From JB111 sp052093225 (GTDB taxonomy: Bacteria > Actinomycetota > Actinomycetes > Actinomycetales > Actinomycetaceae): 64,000 nucleotides of DNA. The first letter of the stretch is position 1; every line of letters starts with the position of its first letter. The stretch lies in NCBI GenBank assembly GCA_052093225.1, contig JBQDDG010000014.1, positions 4,937-68,936 on the forward strand, in the 5' to 3' direction. Below the pieces are notes generated by a model. That model was given only the letters and a program-made list of their open reading frames with translations, made no database searches and had not been told where the DNA came from. Below, piece after piece: positions 40,323-50,904 of the stretch. Both the position numbers and the translations under genes were made by a program.

Positions 40323-41102
40323 ATGGAGATCGCCGACAGGGTCGTCGACCGAGCCGGATGGGAACGGGCCCAGGCCGAGCACCTCGTGGCCGAGAAGGCC
40401 CACACCCGCGCAGGGGACGCTCTCGCCGCCGCCCGCAGGCGGCTACCGCTCACCCGCGTCGAGCCGGCCGTGCTGATCGGGCAGGAAGACGAGGTCCCGC
40501 TCACCTCGGCCTTCGACGGGCGCCAGCAGCTCCTCACCTACTCGTTCATGTGGCACCACGGCCGGCCGCACCACCAGCAGTGTCCCGGCTGCACCTTGTC
40601 CATCAGCCAGGTCTCCGAGGCCACCCGCGCCTACCTCGCCGAGCGGGACGTGACGTTCGCCGTGCTGTGCGAGGGGCCGTGGGAGGAGATCGCCGCCTAC
40701 CGCGAGTTCATGGGGTGGACCATGCCCTGGTACTCCGCCGGGCGCGCGCTGGACAACGCCGCACTCGCGGGAGGCGGTCCGCTGCGCGCCTTCCTCCGCG
40801 ACGGTGACGACGTCTACCTCGCCTTCGAGACCAGGGACCGCGGCACCGAGGTCATGGACATGGCCCTCGGGCTGCTCGACAAGACGCTGCTCGGCCGGCA
40901 GGAGCAGTGGGAGGACTCCCCTGACGACTGGCCGCAGACCGCGACGGGCGCGTGGTGGCGACGGGACGGCCGCCCGGTCGCCCAGTGGCTGCGCACCGAC
41001 GATCCCGTTCCCACGACCGAGCAGCCCGCCGACGACCAGACACCCGCCGGATCGCCGACCGTGACCACCCATAGCAGAAGCACGGGACCCAACGATCGCT
41101 GA
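40323..41102 (+). CDS. DUF899 thioredoxin-like protein
   Basis: 259 residues of the DUF899 family: LLTYSFMWHHGRPHHQQCPGC near the start of the fold, VTFAVLCEGPWEEIAAYREFMGWTMPWYS in the middle and a C-terminal WWRRDGRPVAQW. It is thioredoxin-like with a CPGC pair; function unknown. ATG at 40323, 25 bases after the operator. Followed after 64 bases by an alpha/beta hydrolase. Confidence 0.85.
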   Translation: MEIADRVVDRAGWERAQAEHLVAEKAHTRAGDALAAARRRLPLTRVEPAVLIGQEDEVPLTSAFDGRQQLLTYSFMWHHGRPHHQQCPGCTLSISQVSEATRAYLAERDVTFAVLCEGPWEEIAAYREFMGWTMPWYSAGRALDNAALAGGGPLRAFLRDGDDVYLAFETRDRGTEVMDMALGLLDKTLLGRQEQWEDSPDDWPQTATGAWWRRDGRPVAQWLRTDDPVPTTEQPADDQTPAGSPTVTTHSRSTGPNDR

Positions 41103-41166
41103 ACCGCTCGGTCACCGAGCTGCTGAACCGCACGACTCCACCAACCGCAACACCGAAGGAGCCACC

Positions 41167-41997
41167 GTGAGCACGACGACCACCCCCGAACCGACCACGC
41201 CTGCCGGCACGGCCACCGACGCCGCGCACGGCACCGTCACCTCGGCCGACGGCACCGAGATCGCCTGGAGCCGCACGGGCTCGGGCCCGGACCTCGTGAT
41301 GGTGCACTGCGTCGCGACGTCCCGCTCGGCCACGCCGCAGCCAGACCTGCCGGGAGCCCTCGCCGAGCACTTCACGGTGTGGACCTACGACCGCCGCGGG
41401 ACTGGCGAGAGCGGCATCACCGCGCCGTACGCCGTCGAGCGCGAGCTCGAGGACCTCGCCGCCGTCGTCGGTCTCGCCGAGGGCCGGCCCGTCACCGGGT
41501 ACGGCTTCTCCTCCGGCGCGACCCTGCTGCTCCTGGCCGCCGAGGCGGGCGCCCCGCTCGCCCACCTGACGCTCCTCGAGCCGCCGCTCATGCCCGAGGA
41601 GGACCCGGACCACCACGCTCGCGACCACGCGCAGAGCCTCATCGACGACGACCTCCACACTGCGCGGAACTGGTTCAACACCGACGTCGTCGGGGTCCCG
41701 GCGGAGGTGCTCGACGAGATGCCGCCGCCCACCGCCGAAGACCTGGAGAACACGCGGACGATCGTCCACGAGCTGACCTTCCTGCCCGGTACGTCGGCGG
41801 AACGGTTCGCGGGGATCACCACGCCCACTCTCGTCGTCGCCTCCGACGCCACTGACCCCGGCATGCTCGACGGCGTCAAGCACCTCGCCGACACCGTCCC
41901 GGCCGTCACCACGACGATCGTGCCCGGCGAGTGGCACGGCGTCGACGACGAGCTCCTCGCGACGACGATCCACGAGTACGTCGACGCAGACGCCTGA
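41167..41997 (+). CDS. Alpha/beta hydrolase
   Basis: 276 residues: DLVMVHC (oxyanion strand), TVWTYDRRGTGES and the nucleophile elbow GYGFSSGATLLLLA with Ser in GFSSG; the acid Asp lies near VVASDATDP and the catalytic His in GEWHGV. GTG start with GAAGGAG upstream. It probably follows DUF899 in one transcript under HxlR control. Substrate unknown. Confidence 0.88.
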   Translation: MSTTTTPEPTTPAGTATDAAHGTVTSADGTEIAWSRTGSGPDLVMVHCVATSRSATPQPDLPGALAEHFTVWTYDRRGTGESGITAPYAVERELEDLAAVVGLAEGRPVTGYGFSSGATLLLLAAEAGAPLAHLTLLEPPLMPEEDPDHHARDHAQSLIDDDLHTARNWFNTDVVGVPAEVLDEMPPPTAEDLENTRTIVHELTFLPGTSAERFAGITTPTLVVASDATDPGMLDGVKHLADTVPAVTTTIVPGEWHGVDDELLATTIHEYVDADA

Positions 41998-42119
41998 GAT
42001 CCGCCCCCCTCGCCGAGGTGGACCCCTCAGGTCCGAGGCGGACCTCAACAGGGTCCGGCTCGGGCCGGGACGGTCCGCCTGGGCGCGACGGGCTGGGTGG
42101 GAGCGGGCTCCGGGCGGTG

Positions 42120-43184
42120 TCAGACGGCGGCGGCCTGCCGGTCCGCGCCCTCGGCAAGCGTCCGCAGCAGATCGGGCATGACGGCCTGGTTCCAGAAGTA
42201 TCCGCAGTAGTGGGCCACGCCGAAGTTCTCGAGGTGCGTGCGCGCCGCCGCCATCCGTCGATCCATCCCCTCGATACCGTCGTTGCACTCGAGGCCGAGA
42301 TAGACGGTCGCGCCACCGATCGCCAGGTCGGCCAGCGGGGCGAAGTAGGCCTCGTCGGAATCGACCATCGCGGGCAGGTGGAAGAAGTCGACCGCACCAC
42401 CGGTGGCGCGCTGGATGGCGTTCGAGAGTCGTACGGGCAGGCCGATGTCCTCCAGCGCCTGCACGGGGAAGCTGGGCGAGGTGCCACAACAGATGTGGAA
42501 GCCGACCCGTACGTCGTCGGGCAGCCCGGCCAGGTGGCCCTGGATGTAGTCGGCCGACGTGTACTTCCCGAACAGGGAGTCGGCGGGCTCGTCGGGCACC
42601 CAGGAGAACAGCTTCGCCCAGGTACCGCCGATGTGGATCATCTCGGTGCAGTAGTCCACCTGGACGCACAGCTCCTCGGCAGGGACCACCTCGAGGATGC
42701 GCCGGTACTCCTCCTGGAGCGCCTCCTGCCACGCCGTTGTCACCAGGTCCCACTCCGACGTGTCCGGGAAGGTGATCGAGATGACGTCGTGGGCGCCGGG
42801 CACGGAGACCTGGAACCGGGTGCCCTCCGGGATCCGGCCCTCACCCTGGAGGCGCTTGAAGGTGCGGTAGGAGTCGATGGCGTCAGCGGCGTAGGGCAGG
42901 CGACCGCGCAGGTCGACGGTCGCTCCGGGACGGATGCGCAGGGTCGTGAACACCTGGTAGGCGTGGTCCTCGCTCTGTCCGAGGTCGGCGTCGACCTCCT
43001 CGAAGCACGGTGCCTTGGCGAGCACCTCGTTGTTGACGGCACCGATCCAGCCGCGCCGCTGCGGCGTCGTCTCGCCGTCGGGCCAACTGAGGGCCCGGTC
43101 ACCGATCGTGTCGGCCAGCAGAGTGAAGACGCCTTCCGCGTCCTCGGCCGGGATACCGCCCGAGAACATCACGTTCTGAGACAT
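42120..43184 (-). CDS. MetE C-terminal-like TIM-barrel protein
   Basis: 354 residues resembling the cobalamin-independent methionine synthase II/URO-D superfamily: PDGETTPQRRGWIGAV at the start, a central VDYCTEM, HICCGTSPSF and a C-terminal LGLECNDGIEGMDRRM, GYFWNQ. The Cys/His could bind Zn for thiol methylation, but the MetE zinc set is not complete, so a catabolic methyl transferase or another barrel role is possible. ATG 43184 has AAGGGA upstream; 43202 is an alternative. Nothing obvious lies in the 268 bases up to the next gene. Confidence 0.7.
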   Translation of the reverse strand: MSQNVMFSGGIPAEDAEGVFTLLADTIGDRALSWPDGETTPQRRGWIGAVNNEVLAKAPCFEEVDADLGQSEDHAYQVFTTLRIRPGATVDLRGRLPYAADAIDSYRTFKRLQGEGRIPEGTRFQVSVPGAHDVISITFPDTSEWDLVTTAWQEALQEEYRRILEVVPAEELCVQVDYCTEMIHIGGTWAKLFSWVPDEPADSLFGKYTSADYIQGHLAGLPDDVRVGFHICCGTSPSFPVQALEDIGLPVRLSNAIQRATGGAVDFFHLPAMVDSDEAYFAPLADLAIGGATVYLGLECNDGIEGMDRRMAAARTHLENFGVAHYCGYFWNQAVMPDLLRTLAEGADRQAAAV

Positions 43185-43452
43185 CCAGAAGTTTCCCTTC
43201 ATTGAATTCGATGATGCATCAGCTGGAGCCGATCATCGTTGTCATCGGCGCGCGGTGACCGTACAGGAACTCCATCCGCCTCGATCCTGCGATCTGTGGC
43301 CGTCTCAGCCACCGAATGGCGGTGCGCCGACAACGTCGCGAAACCGCTCGCCGTCGAACGCCGACGGAAGCCGCGATCGATGGCCCGATCCGGCGTGGCG
43401 GGCCTCGGGGGCCGTTCACTGCGACCCCGGCGCGCGTGCTTCACTCGTCGAC

Positions 43453-44244
43453 GTGCCCGAGGATCGCGAAGCAGACTCCGGGTGGAGCCGCGCGACGGCC
43501 GACCGCTCCCAGGACGACCCGCGACGCCGGTGGCCCGTGTTCGCCGTCGCCCTCGCCCTGCTCGCCGCGGCGCTCGCCCTGCTCGTCCCTCGCCTGGTCG
43601 GGCCGGACCGACCGGTGGATCTGCCGTTCGGTCCGTCAGCCGAGTGCACGGTGACGACGCCGGACGGGGACCTCGAGCTCGACCGCGACGAGGCACGGCT
43701 CGCCACGACCGCCGTCGCGCTCGCGGCGCGCGGGGAGACGCCCCCGGAGACCGGCGATATCTACGAGGCGGTGCTCGAGCTGCTCGCCACCGGGCCGCCC
43801 GACGACGCCGGCCCGAGCCTCGCGTGCCGCGGGGCGGTCGCGGAGAACCTTCCCGAGGAAGAGCTCACCGGGACCGGCCTCACCTCGCGCGCCCAGCGGG
43901 TGCTCGACGAGATGACCGAGGTGTTCGGCGAGCAGAGCCTCGGTGGGTTCGCGCCGGGCGGGGTGCAGCGAGCCGGCGAGTCCACGCACAACGACGGTCG
44001 GGCGATCGACGTCTTCTTCCGGCCCGTGACGGAGGAGAACCGCCGCGAGGGGTGGCGGCTCGCCCACTGGCTGGTCGCCCACGCCGATCAGCTCGACGTC
44101 CAGTACGTCATCTTCGACGACCGGATCTGGAGCGCCCACAGCACGCGTGGGCGGTGGCAGAACTACGACGCCCCGGAGCCGGGAGGCGAGATCCTGCGCC
44201 ACCTCGACCACGTGCACGTCGACGTGCACCGCGGGGGCGGATGA
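43453..44244 (+). CDS. Membrane-anchored protein with VanY/ARB-07466-like domain
   Basis: 263 residues from a GTG at 43453: one N-terminal helix (VFAVALALLAAALALLVP), then an extracytoplasmic domain ending in the LAS-like set STHNDGRAIDVFF and LDHVHVDV, characteristic of the ARB-07466-like actinobacterial domain related to D-Ala-D-Ala peptidases. The open frame reaches 43255 but upstream codons look random. Peptidase activity is plausible, unproven. Confidence 0.7.
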   Translation: MPEDREADSGWSRATADRSQDDPRRRWPVFAVALALLAAALALLVPRLVGPDRPVDLPFGPSAECTVTTPDGDLELDRDEARLATTAVALAARGETPPETGDIYEAVLELLATGPPDDAGPSLACRGAVAENLPEEELTGTGLTSRAQRVLDEMTEVFGEQSLGGFAPGGVQRAGESTHNDGRAIDVFFRPVTEENRREGWRLAHWLVAHADQLDVQYVIFDDRIWSAHSTRGRWQNYDAPEPGGEILRHLDHVHVDVHRGGG

Positions 44245-44261
44245 GCAACGGTGCGGGTCGG

Positions 44262-44720
44262 TCAGCGTCCGTAGCGGTCCGTCCGATCCCACGGCCAGTC
44301 GGCCTCGATCCATTGCGCGACCGCCTCGGCACGTGGCATGTCGACGTGCGCATGACTCGCACGAACCTAGGACTGGACGTTCACGTCGAACTCGTCCGCT
44401 GGCGACGGGTAGATGTAGACGCAGCCGATGACGTCGCCGTCCGCAAGGTCGAGCACTGTGAAGGTGAAGCCCTTGCGTTCCGTGAAATCGTTCGCGTGCC
44501 GCTCGAGGTCGGCGAGGTTGCGCTCAGGGGACATCCCCTCGGGCGGGGGCCAGCTGCCGTCCGGGTAGCCCTTGGTCGCGCGGATGTGGTCGACGCTCGA
44601 TCTCGATGCGGCACGGTCCGCCTCGTTGTGCCGCGGGCCGAGCGGCTCGAGACGGAACTCGTCCGCGACGAGGATGGTCGGCGGCTCGAAGTCACCCGGG
44701 ACGAAGTCGCCGGTGCGCAT
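44262..44720 (-). pseudogene. GNAT acetyltransferase interrupted by an in-frame amber codon
   Basis: 153 codons from ATG 44720 to TGA 44262. The protein is MRTGDFVPGDF..., FTVLDLADGDVIGCVYIYPS, DEFDVNVQS, then TAG at 44367-44369, and continues in the same frame as VRASHAHVDMPRAEAVAQWI and on to the family's usual end. The stop replaces the Trp of the conserved SWVRASHA motif (TGG to TAG). A single nonsense change, or a sequencing error. Confidence 0.8.
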
Positions 44721-44845
44721 GGCCCGACCGCAGGCGTGCGACCCCGCCGCCGCACCTGAATTCGCGCGGACGGTCGTCGTGTGCGCACCCGTGCCGGCAG
44801 CGTGGCACGGCCGCGCCCTGGGATCGGGAGCCGACAGAAGCGCGG

Positions 44846-45793
44846 TCAGCCCTGCTTGGTCGCTCCTGCGCCGCTCTGTGGGAACATCGGGACCGCGACC
44901 TGGATCCCCTCCTGGTCGAACCGGCCCTTGAGGTGGGCGCGGGCGGCGCGGCCGACGGCCCACTGCGACCCGGGCCGTGTCTTGATCATGATGCGCATCG
45001 TGACGGCGCCGTTCCCGATGCCGGTCACGCCGCTGACCTCGGGCTTCTCGAGGATCTCGGACGCGAACTCCGGGGCCTGGGCGAACGTCTCCAGGCTGTC
45101 CTCCATCACCTGCTCGGCCCTCGGCAGGTCGACCGAGTAGTCGAGCGGGATCTCGAGCACCGCGTTGGCCCAGTCCTGGTTCATGTTGGCGACCCGCCGG
45201 ATCTCACCGTTGCGCACGTACCAGACGTTGCCGTCGAGGTCACGGATCCTCGTGATCCTCATCGTCATCTCCTCGACGGTGCCCACCGCGTCGCCGACGT
45301 CGACCACGTCGCCCACGCCGATCTGGTCCTCCGTCATCATGAACAGCCCGGAGATGAAGTCCTGCACGAGGCTCTGCGCGCCGAAACCGATCGCCAGGCC
45401 CAGCACGCCGGCGCTGGCCAGGATCGGGCCGAGCTGGATCCCGAACTCGCCCAGGATCATCATGAAGGCCACACCGAAAACGACGAACGAGGCGATGCTG
45501 CGCAGCACCGAGCCGATCGTCTGCGCACGCTGCTCCTGTCGGCGCCGGCGAACGGTGTCGTCGTGGCCCACCTTGGTGACCTTGCGCCGGGCGTTGGACG
45601 CGGCCTGGTCCAGGCGCTGCCGCGACTCGACGATCCTGGCGGCGAGCCGCACGATCACACGGCCCAGGACGGCGCGCGCGACGACCGCAACCAGGAGGAT
45701 GATGACGACGTTGATGAGGCTGGAGATCATCTCCCCGCTGCGCGAGGAGAACCACTCGCCGATCACGCCGGCCTGCGCGGGTATGTCTCTCAC
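44846..45793 (-). CDS. MscS-type mechanosensitive channel
   Basis: 315 residues: two to three helices, the pore helix ILASAGVLGLAIGFGAQSLVQDFISGLF, the beta domain (GVGDVVDVGDAVGTVEEM, RIRDLDGNVWYVRNGEI) and a C-terminal alpha/beta vestibule. Releases solutes on hypo-osmotic shock. GTG at 45793 overlaps the stop of the phosphatase gene and has GGAAGGGAAC upstream, so the two are translationally coupled. Confidence 0.92.
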   Translation of the reverse strand: MRDIPAQAGVIGEWFSSRSGEMISSLINVVIILLVAVVARAVLGRVIVRLAARIVESRQRLDQAASNARRKVTKVGHDDTVRRRRQEQRAQTIGSVLRSIASFVVFGVAFMMILGEFGIQLGPILASAGVLGLAIGFGAQSLVQDFISGLFMMTEDQIGVGDVVDVGDAVGTVEEMTMRITRIRDLDGNVWYVRNGEIRRVANMNQDWANAVLEIPLDYSVDLPRAEQVMEDSLETFAQAPEFASEILEKPEVSGVTGIGNGAVTMRIMIKTRPGSQWAVGRAARAHLKGRFDQEGIQVAVPMFPQSGAGATKQG

Positions 45794-46761
45794 CGGTTGT
45801 TCCCTTCCGTCCTCCGGCTCGCGCGGCCCGGATCGCGGGCCCGCGAGATGGCAACACCCATCGTCTCAACGCCCGCCCGGGATCGCGATCCACCCTCGTC
45901 GTCGACCGGTGTGACAATTCCGGCCGCCCCGGTCAGCGACCCGGCGTCCACCGCCGCCACGACCACCGTGAGGTCGTCGTGGCGCTTCTCCCCCGGCGGG
46001 AGGTCGTCCCGCGCAGCCTCCGCGGCCCGGACGTCGTCGCGCAGCGCGGTCAGCCGCCCGGCGACGCACTCCTGCGCGAACTCCTCGAGGGTGTGGGTGC
46101 CGAGCTCGAGGAACGCCCGGGTCGCGCCGTCCGAGGCGGCGACGAGGTGGCTGAGCCCCGCGCGCGGCACCGTCGTGACGACGGCTCGGTGCGCGACGTC
46201 GGGCTCGTGGCTCGCGATCCAGTACCCGCCAGGGGCGTTGAGCAGGTCGGCGGCGCGCGGCACGGGGGCCGGCGTCCCGCCAGCGGCCACCGCCTCCGCG
46301 GCGGCCCTCCGCTCGCCGGCGAGCCGGCGCACGAGGAGGTCGAGCCGGTCGTCGGTGAGGTGCACCGGCCCGTCCTCGCCCACGACGATGATCGACGAGT
46401 CGCACAGCGCGAGGCACTCGACCTCGGTGGCGCCCACCCGCCAGGCCACGACTGTCGCGCTCGGTGATCCGGCGGAGAGGTCGCACGTCCCGGCATGGCG
46501 GGCGCGCACGTCGGCGAGCGCCGCCTCGAGCGTGTCGGCCATCGACCTGTCGCCCCGCTCGAGCATCGGCCCGTACGTCGAGACGAGCGCGCGGGAGAAC
46601 CAGGCGACGGAGTGCTCGCAGCCGGCCCGGAACTCCTTCGGCAGGCCCGCCCCGTCGGCCACGACGACGACACCCTCGCCCACCCGGTACGCGTCCTCGT
46701 TCGGGCGGTCGGCCGCCGCCGGCTCCGAGACCGCGCGGACGGCCGACGCGCTCGCACACAT
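45790..46761 (-). CDS. PP2C-type protein phosphatase
   Basis: 323 residues. DRPNEDAY (metal Asp), VVVVADGAG (DG motif), ASDGATRAF and HDDLTVVV (terminal DD-type motif) give the Mg/Mn-binding acidic set of PPM phosphatases. No membrane anchor. ATG at 46761 with CACGCT 6 nt upstream. Coupled to MscS, so it may control channel or envelope phosphorylation (inference). Confidence 0.85.
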   Translation of the reverse strand: MCASASAVRAVSEPAAADRPNEDAYRVGEGVVVVADGAGLPKEFRAGCEHSVAWFSRALVSTYGPMLERGDRSMADTLEAALADVRARHAGTCDLSAGSPSATVVAWRVGATEVECLALCDSSIIVVGEDGPVHLTDDRLDLLVRRLAGERRAAAEAVAAGGTPAPVPRAADLLNAPGGYWIASHEPDVAHRAVVTTVPRAGLSHLVAASDGATRAFLELGTHTLEEFAQECVAGRLTALRDDVRAAEAARDDLPPGEKRHDDLTVVVAAVDAGSLTGAAGIVTPVDDEGGSRSRAGVETMGVAISRARDPGRASRRTEGNNR

Positions 46762-46942
46762 GGCGCCAGCGTGGCACGCACCACCGCGACCGGGCGTGCC
46801 GCGGCGTGCCGGCGGAACGGCAGCGGTCGAGCGCGCCACGGCGACGGCGGTCGGGACCCTGGGTGATGATGTCGGGCAGGAAGTGGGGCCCGGCCCCGTC
46901 GCGGCCGACGGACCCCGGGCCTGAGCGACCGACGGAGGACCA

Positions 46943-47533
46943 GTGCGCGACCTGTTGTTCATCACCCCGACCGAGACGCTCGCGGTGGCGCTGGCGACCG
47001 CCGGGATGTACATCGCCATGGTCCTGCTCGTCCGGGTCCTCGGGCAGCGGGTGCTCTCGGGCATGTCGAGCTTCGACCTCGTGGCCGTCATCGCGTTCGG
47101 CTCCGTCATCGGGCGCGCCGCACTCGGCGAGGCGCCGGTGCTCGCGGGCGGCCTCGTCGCGCTCGGCACGCTGCTGGCGATGCAGGCGGTGGTCGGGGTG
47201 CTGCGGCGCGCGCGGTGGGGTGACCGCGCGATGGTCGCGCGGCCGGTCCTGCTCATGGCCGGCGACCAGGTCGTCGACGAGCACATGAAGAAGTGCCACG
47301 TGCTCCCGGGCGAGCTCCAGTCGCGCCTGCGCCTCGCGGGAGTCAACCACTACGGGCAGGTGGCCGCCGTGACGTTCGAGCCGACCGGCACGATCAGCGT
47401 GCTCCGACGCGGCGAGCCGGTGGACCCGCTGCTGCTCAGCGGCGTCGTTGGTGCGTCGCTGGTGCCGGCCGAGCTGCTCGCGCCGCACGGGAGCGGGGAG
47501 TCCAAGAGACCTGGCACCTCCCCTGACATCTGA
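46943..47533 (+). CDS. DUF421 (YetF-like) membrane protein
   Basis: 196 residues: three N-terminal helices, VRVLGQRVLSGMSSFDLVAVIAFGSVIGRAAL and a cytosolic domain with DEHMKKCHVLPGELQSRLRLAGV typical of YetF/YdfS proteins. Function unknown, linked in bacilli to spore/membrane processes. GTG start with GGAGG upstream. Confidence 0.88.
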   Translation: MRDLLFITPTETLAVALATAGMYIAMVLLVRVLGQRVLSGMSSFDLVAVIAFGSVIGRAALGEAPVLAGGLVALGTLLAMQAVVGVLRRARWGDRAMVARPVLLMAGDQVVDEHMKKCHVLPGELQSRLRLAGVNHYGQVAAVTFEPTGTISVLRRGEPVDPLLLSGVVGASLVPAELLAPHGSGESKRPGTSPDI

Positions 47534-47644
47534 CGGAGGTCGAGCCTCGACACGTCACACCATGACCGACCACGCCACGGGTCGGCGAACCGCAGCGACG
47601 CCGAGATCGCTTCAGCATCATGCTCTATCAGGGCGTATAAGGAA

Positions 47645-47667
47645 ATGTCTTAGAGTCTCTTAGACAT
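47645..47667. repeat. 23-bp near-perfect palindrome in convergent intergenic space
   Basis: ATGTCTTAGAG-T-CTCTTAGACAT, 10 of 11 arm pairs, in an AT-rich stretch of about 75 bases between the convergent DUF421 and dnaB genes. It may act as a terminator for both or be a protein-binding site. Confidence 0.6.
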
Positions 47668-47697
47668 CGATAGCGACACCGGCGTCCAGCGCTCCTC

Positions 47698-49047
<1,350 letters not shown>

Positions 49048-49158
49048 ACCCACTCCTCGTCGCACCCGCACGGTCGTGGGGCCACGTGACGGTACGACCT
49101 CCCGGCGCCGCCACCAAACCCCCACTGTGCACGAACCGGCCGACATCGGTGGACGGCC

Positions 49159-49301
49159 TGTGGACATACACCGTGAGGGTGTGCACAGCTGTGGACAAAG
49201 GTGTGGGTGGTAGCCGCGCGCGCACACTCCGGACCGTGCGACGGCGCCGTTCGGTTCCACACAGCGTGTGGACACGAACTACTCGCGTGTCGTGTGGACG
49301 G
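49159..49301. promoter_or_regulatory. Cluster of DnaA-box-like sites upstream of dnaB
   Basis: TGTGGACAA (perfect TTGTCCACA on the other strand) at 49190-49198, and TGTGGACAT 49159, TGTGGACAC 49267, TGTGGACG 49293. They lie in the 355-base space between dnaB and the divergent leader/MATE unit, all in one orientation. Confidence 0.5.
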
Positions 49302-49402
49302 ACGACGCCGACGGCGACCGCCCTGCGGGCGGTGCTGGCCCCCCGCCCCGGGGCCACCTACCCTGTGGCGGCCGGTGCCCGAGCAAGCCCGAAGGAGGCG
49401 AG

Positions 49403-49450
49403 ATGTCCCCGAACCCGTGCTTCGCCGTCGGGCCGGACGGGGCCGCATGA
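49403..49450 (+). CDS. 15-residue leader peptide coupled to the MATE gene
   Basis: ATG at 49403 with a very strong site (GAAGGAGG, 5 nt spacing) reads MSPNPCFAVGPDGAA and stops at TGA 49448-49450. The stop overlaps the ATG of the MATE gene (ATGA), while the MATE start lacks a ribosome site of its own, so ribosomes probably reach it by re-initiation. No family known. Confidence 0.6.
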   Translation: MSPNPCFAVGPDGAA

Positions 49451-50904
49451 GCGCGCCGACGCCGGACGACGTTCCCCTCGCGCACGGCGCCCCCGCACCG
49501 GACGACGCCCCCGCGCGGGACCACACATCCGGACGCGACGAGACCTCCGCCGCTGAGGACCAGACCCTTCCCACCGAGATGACCGGTCGCGAGGTCGACC
49601 GGCAGGTGCTGCGCCTCGCCGTCCCCGCGCTCGGCGCGCTGGTGGCGGAGCCGGTGCTGCTCATCATCGACTCGGCGATGGTCGGCCACCTCGGCACGAG
49701 CCCGCTCGCCGGGCTCGCCATCGCCCAGGCGGTGCTGACGACGCTCGTCGGCGTCTGCGTCTTCCTCGCCTACGCCACCACGGCGGCCACCGCCCGCCTG
49801 GTCGGCGCCGGGCAGCAGGCGAAGGGGATCCGGGCCGGCATCGACGGCATGTGGCTCGCCACGGGGCTCGGGGTGCTGCTCGCGGCGGGCCTCCTGCTCG
49901 GCGGGCCCACGCTCGTGGGGGCCCTCGGCGGCACCGGCGAGGTCGCGGCAGAGGCGGTCACCTACCTGCGCGCCTCGGCGGTCGGCCTGCCCGGCATGCT
50001 GGTGGTCCTCGCCGCGACCGGCACGCTGCGCGGCCTCCTCGACACCCGCACGCCCCTCTACGTCGCCGCGGCCGGAGCGGCCGCGAACGCCGCGCTCAAC
50101 GCGGTCCTCATCTACGGCCTCGACCTCGGGATCATGGGCTCGGGGCTCGGCACGGCGGTCGCGCAGCTCGGGATGGGCGCCGTCCTCGCGGCCGTGGTGG
50201 TGCGCGGCGCCCGCCGCCTCGACGTCCCGCTGACCCCCACCGGTCTCGGCGTCCTGTCCTCCGCACGCGCCGGTCTGCCGCTGTTCGTCCGCACGCTGTC
50301 CCTGCGGGCGGCCATCCTTGCCACCGTCGCCGTCGCCACCTCGCTCGGCCCCTCGCGGCTGGCCGCGCACCAGGTGACGAACTCGATCTGGTCGCTCGCC
50401 GCCTTCGCGCTCGACGCGATCGCCATCGCCGCCCAGGCGCTCGTCGGGCAGTCGCTCGGTCGGGGCGACGCCGGGGCCGTGCGCAGGCTCGTCGGGCGCT
50501 GCCTGCGCTGGGGGATCGTCGGCGGCCTCGTCATCGGCCTCGTCGTCGCGGCCGCCTCCCCGCTTCTCGTCCGGATCTTCACCACGGACCCAGAGGTGCG
50601 CACAGCCGCGATCTGGTGCCTCGTCGTCGCCGGCGTCTTCATGTCGCTCGCCGGGCTCGTCTACGTCCTCGACGGGCTGCTCATGGGCGCGGGCGACGGC
50701 ACGTTCCTCGCGTGGGCCGGCCTGATCAACCTCGTCGTCTACCTGCCGGCGGCGTGGGCCGTCGTCGAGCTCGCTCCCGCCGGCACCTGGGGGCTGGTGT
50801 GGCTGTGGATCGCCTTTGCGGGCGTGTTCATGGGGACGCGCGGCGTCGTCACCTACATCCGTTCACGCGGGACGCGCTGGATGGTGCTGGGGGCCGGGAC
50901 ATGA
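49447..50904 (+). CDS. MATE-family multidrug efflux transporter
   Basis: 485 residues: an acidic 45-residue N-terminus, then 12 helices in two repeats (LRLAVPALGALVAEPVLLIIDSAMVGHLG at the first; GLPLFVRTLSLRAAILATVAVATSLGP at the seventh). Na+/H+-coupled antiporter for cationic drugs or metabolites (DinF branch). Start coupled to the leader peptide; its stop overlaps the MFS start. Confidence 0.93.
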   Translation: MSAPTPDDVPLAHGAPAPDDAPARDHTSGRDETSAAEDQTLPTEMTGREVDRQVLRLAVPALGALVAEPVLLIIDSAMVGHLGTSPLAGLAIAQAVLTTLVGVCVFLAYATTAATARLVGAGQQAKGIRAGIDGMWLATGLGVLLAAGLLLGGPTLVGALGGTGEVAAEAVTYLRASAVGLPGMLVVLAATGTLRGLLDTRTPLYVAAAGAAANAALNAVLIYGLDLGIMGSGLGTAVAQLGMGAVLAAVVVRGARRLDVPLTPTGLGVLSSARAGLPLFVRTLSLRAAILATVAVATSLGPSRLAAHQVTNSIWSLAAFALDAIAIAAQALVGQSLGRGDAGAVRRLVGRCLRWGIVGGLVIGLVVAAASPLLVRIFTTDPEVRTAAIWCLVVAGVFMSLAGLVYVLDGLLMGAGDGTFLAWAGLINLVVYLPAAWAVVELAPAGTWGLVWLWIAFAGVFMGTRGVVTYIRSRGTRWMVLGAGT

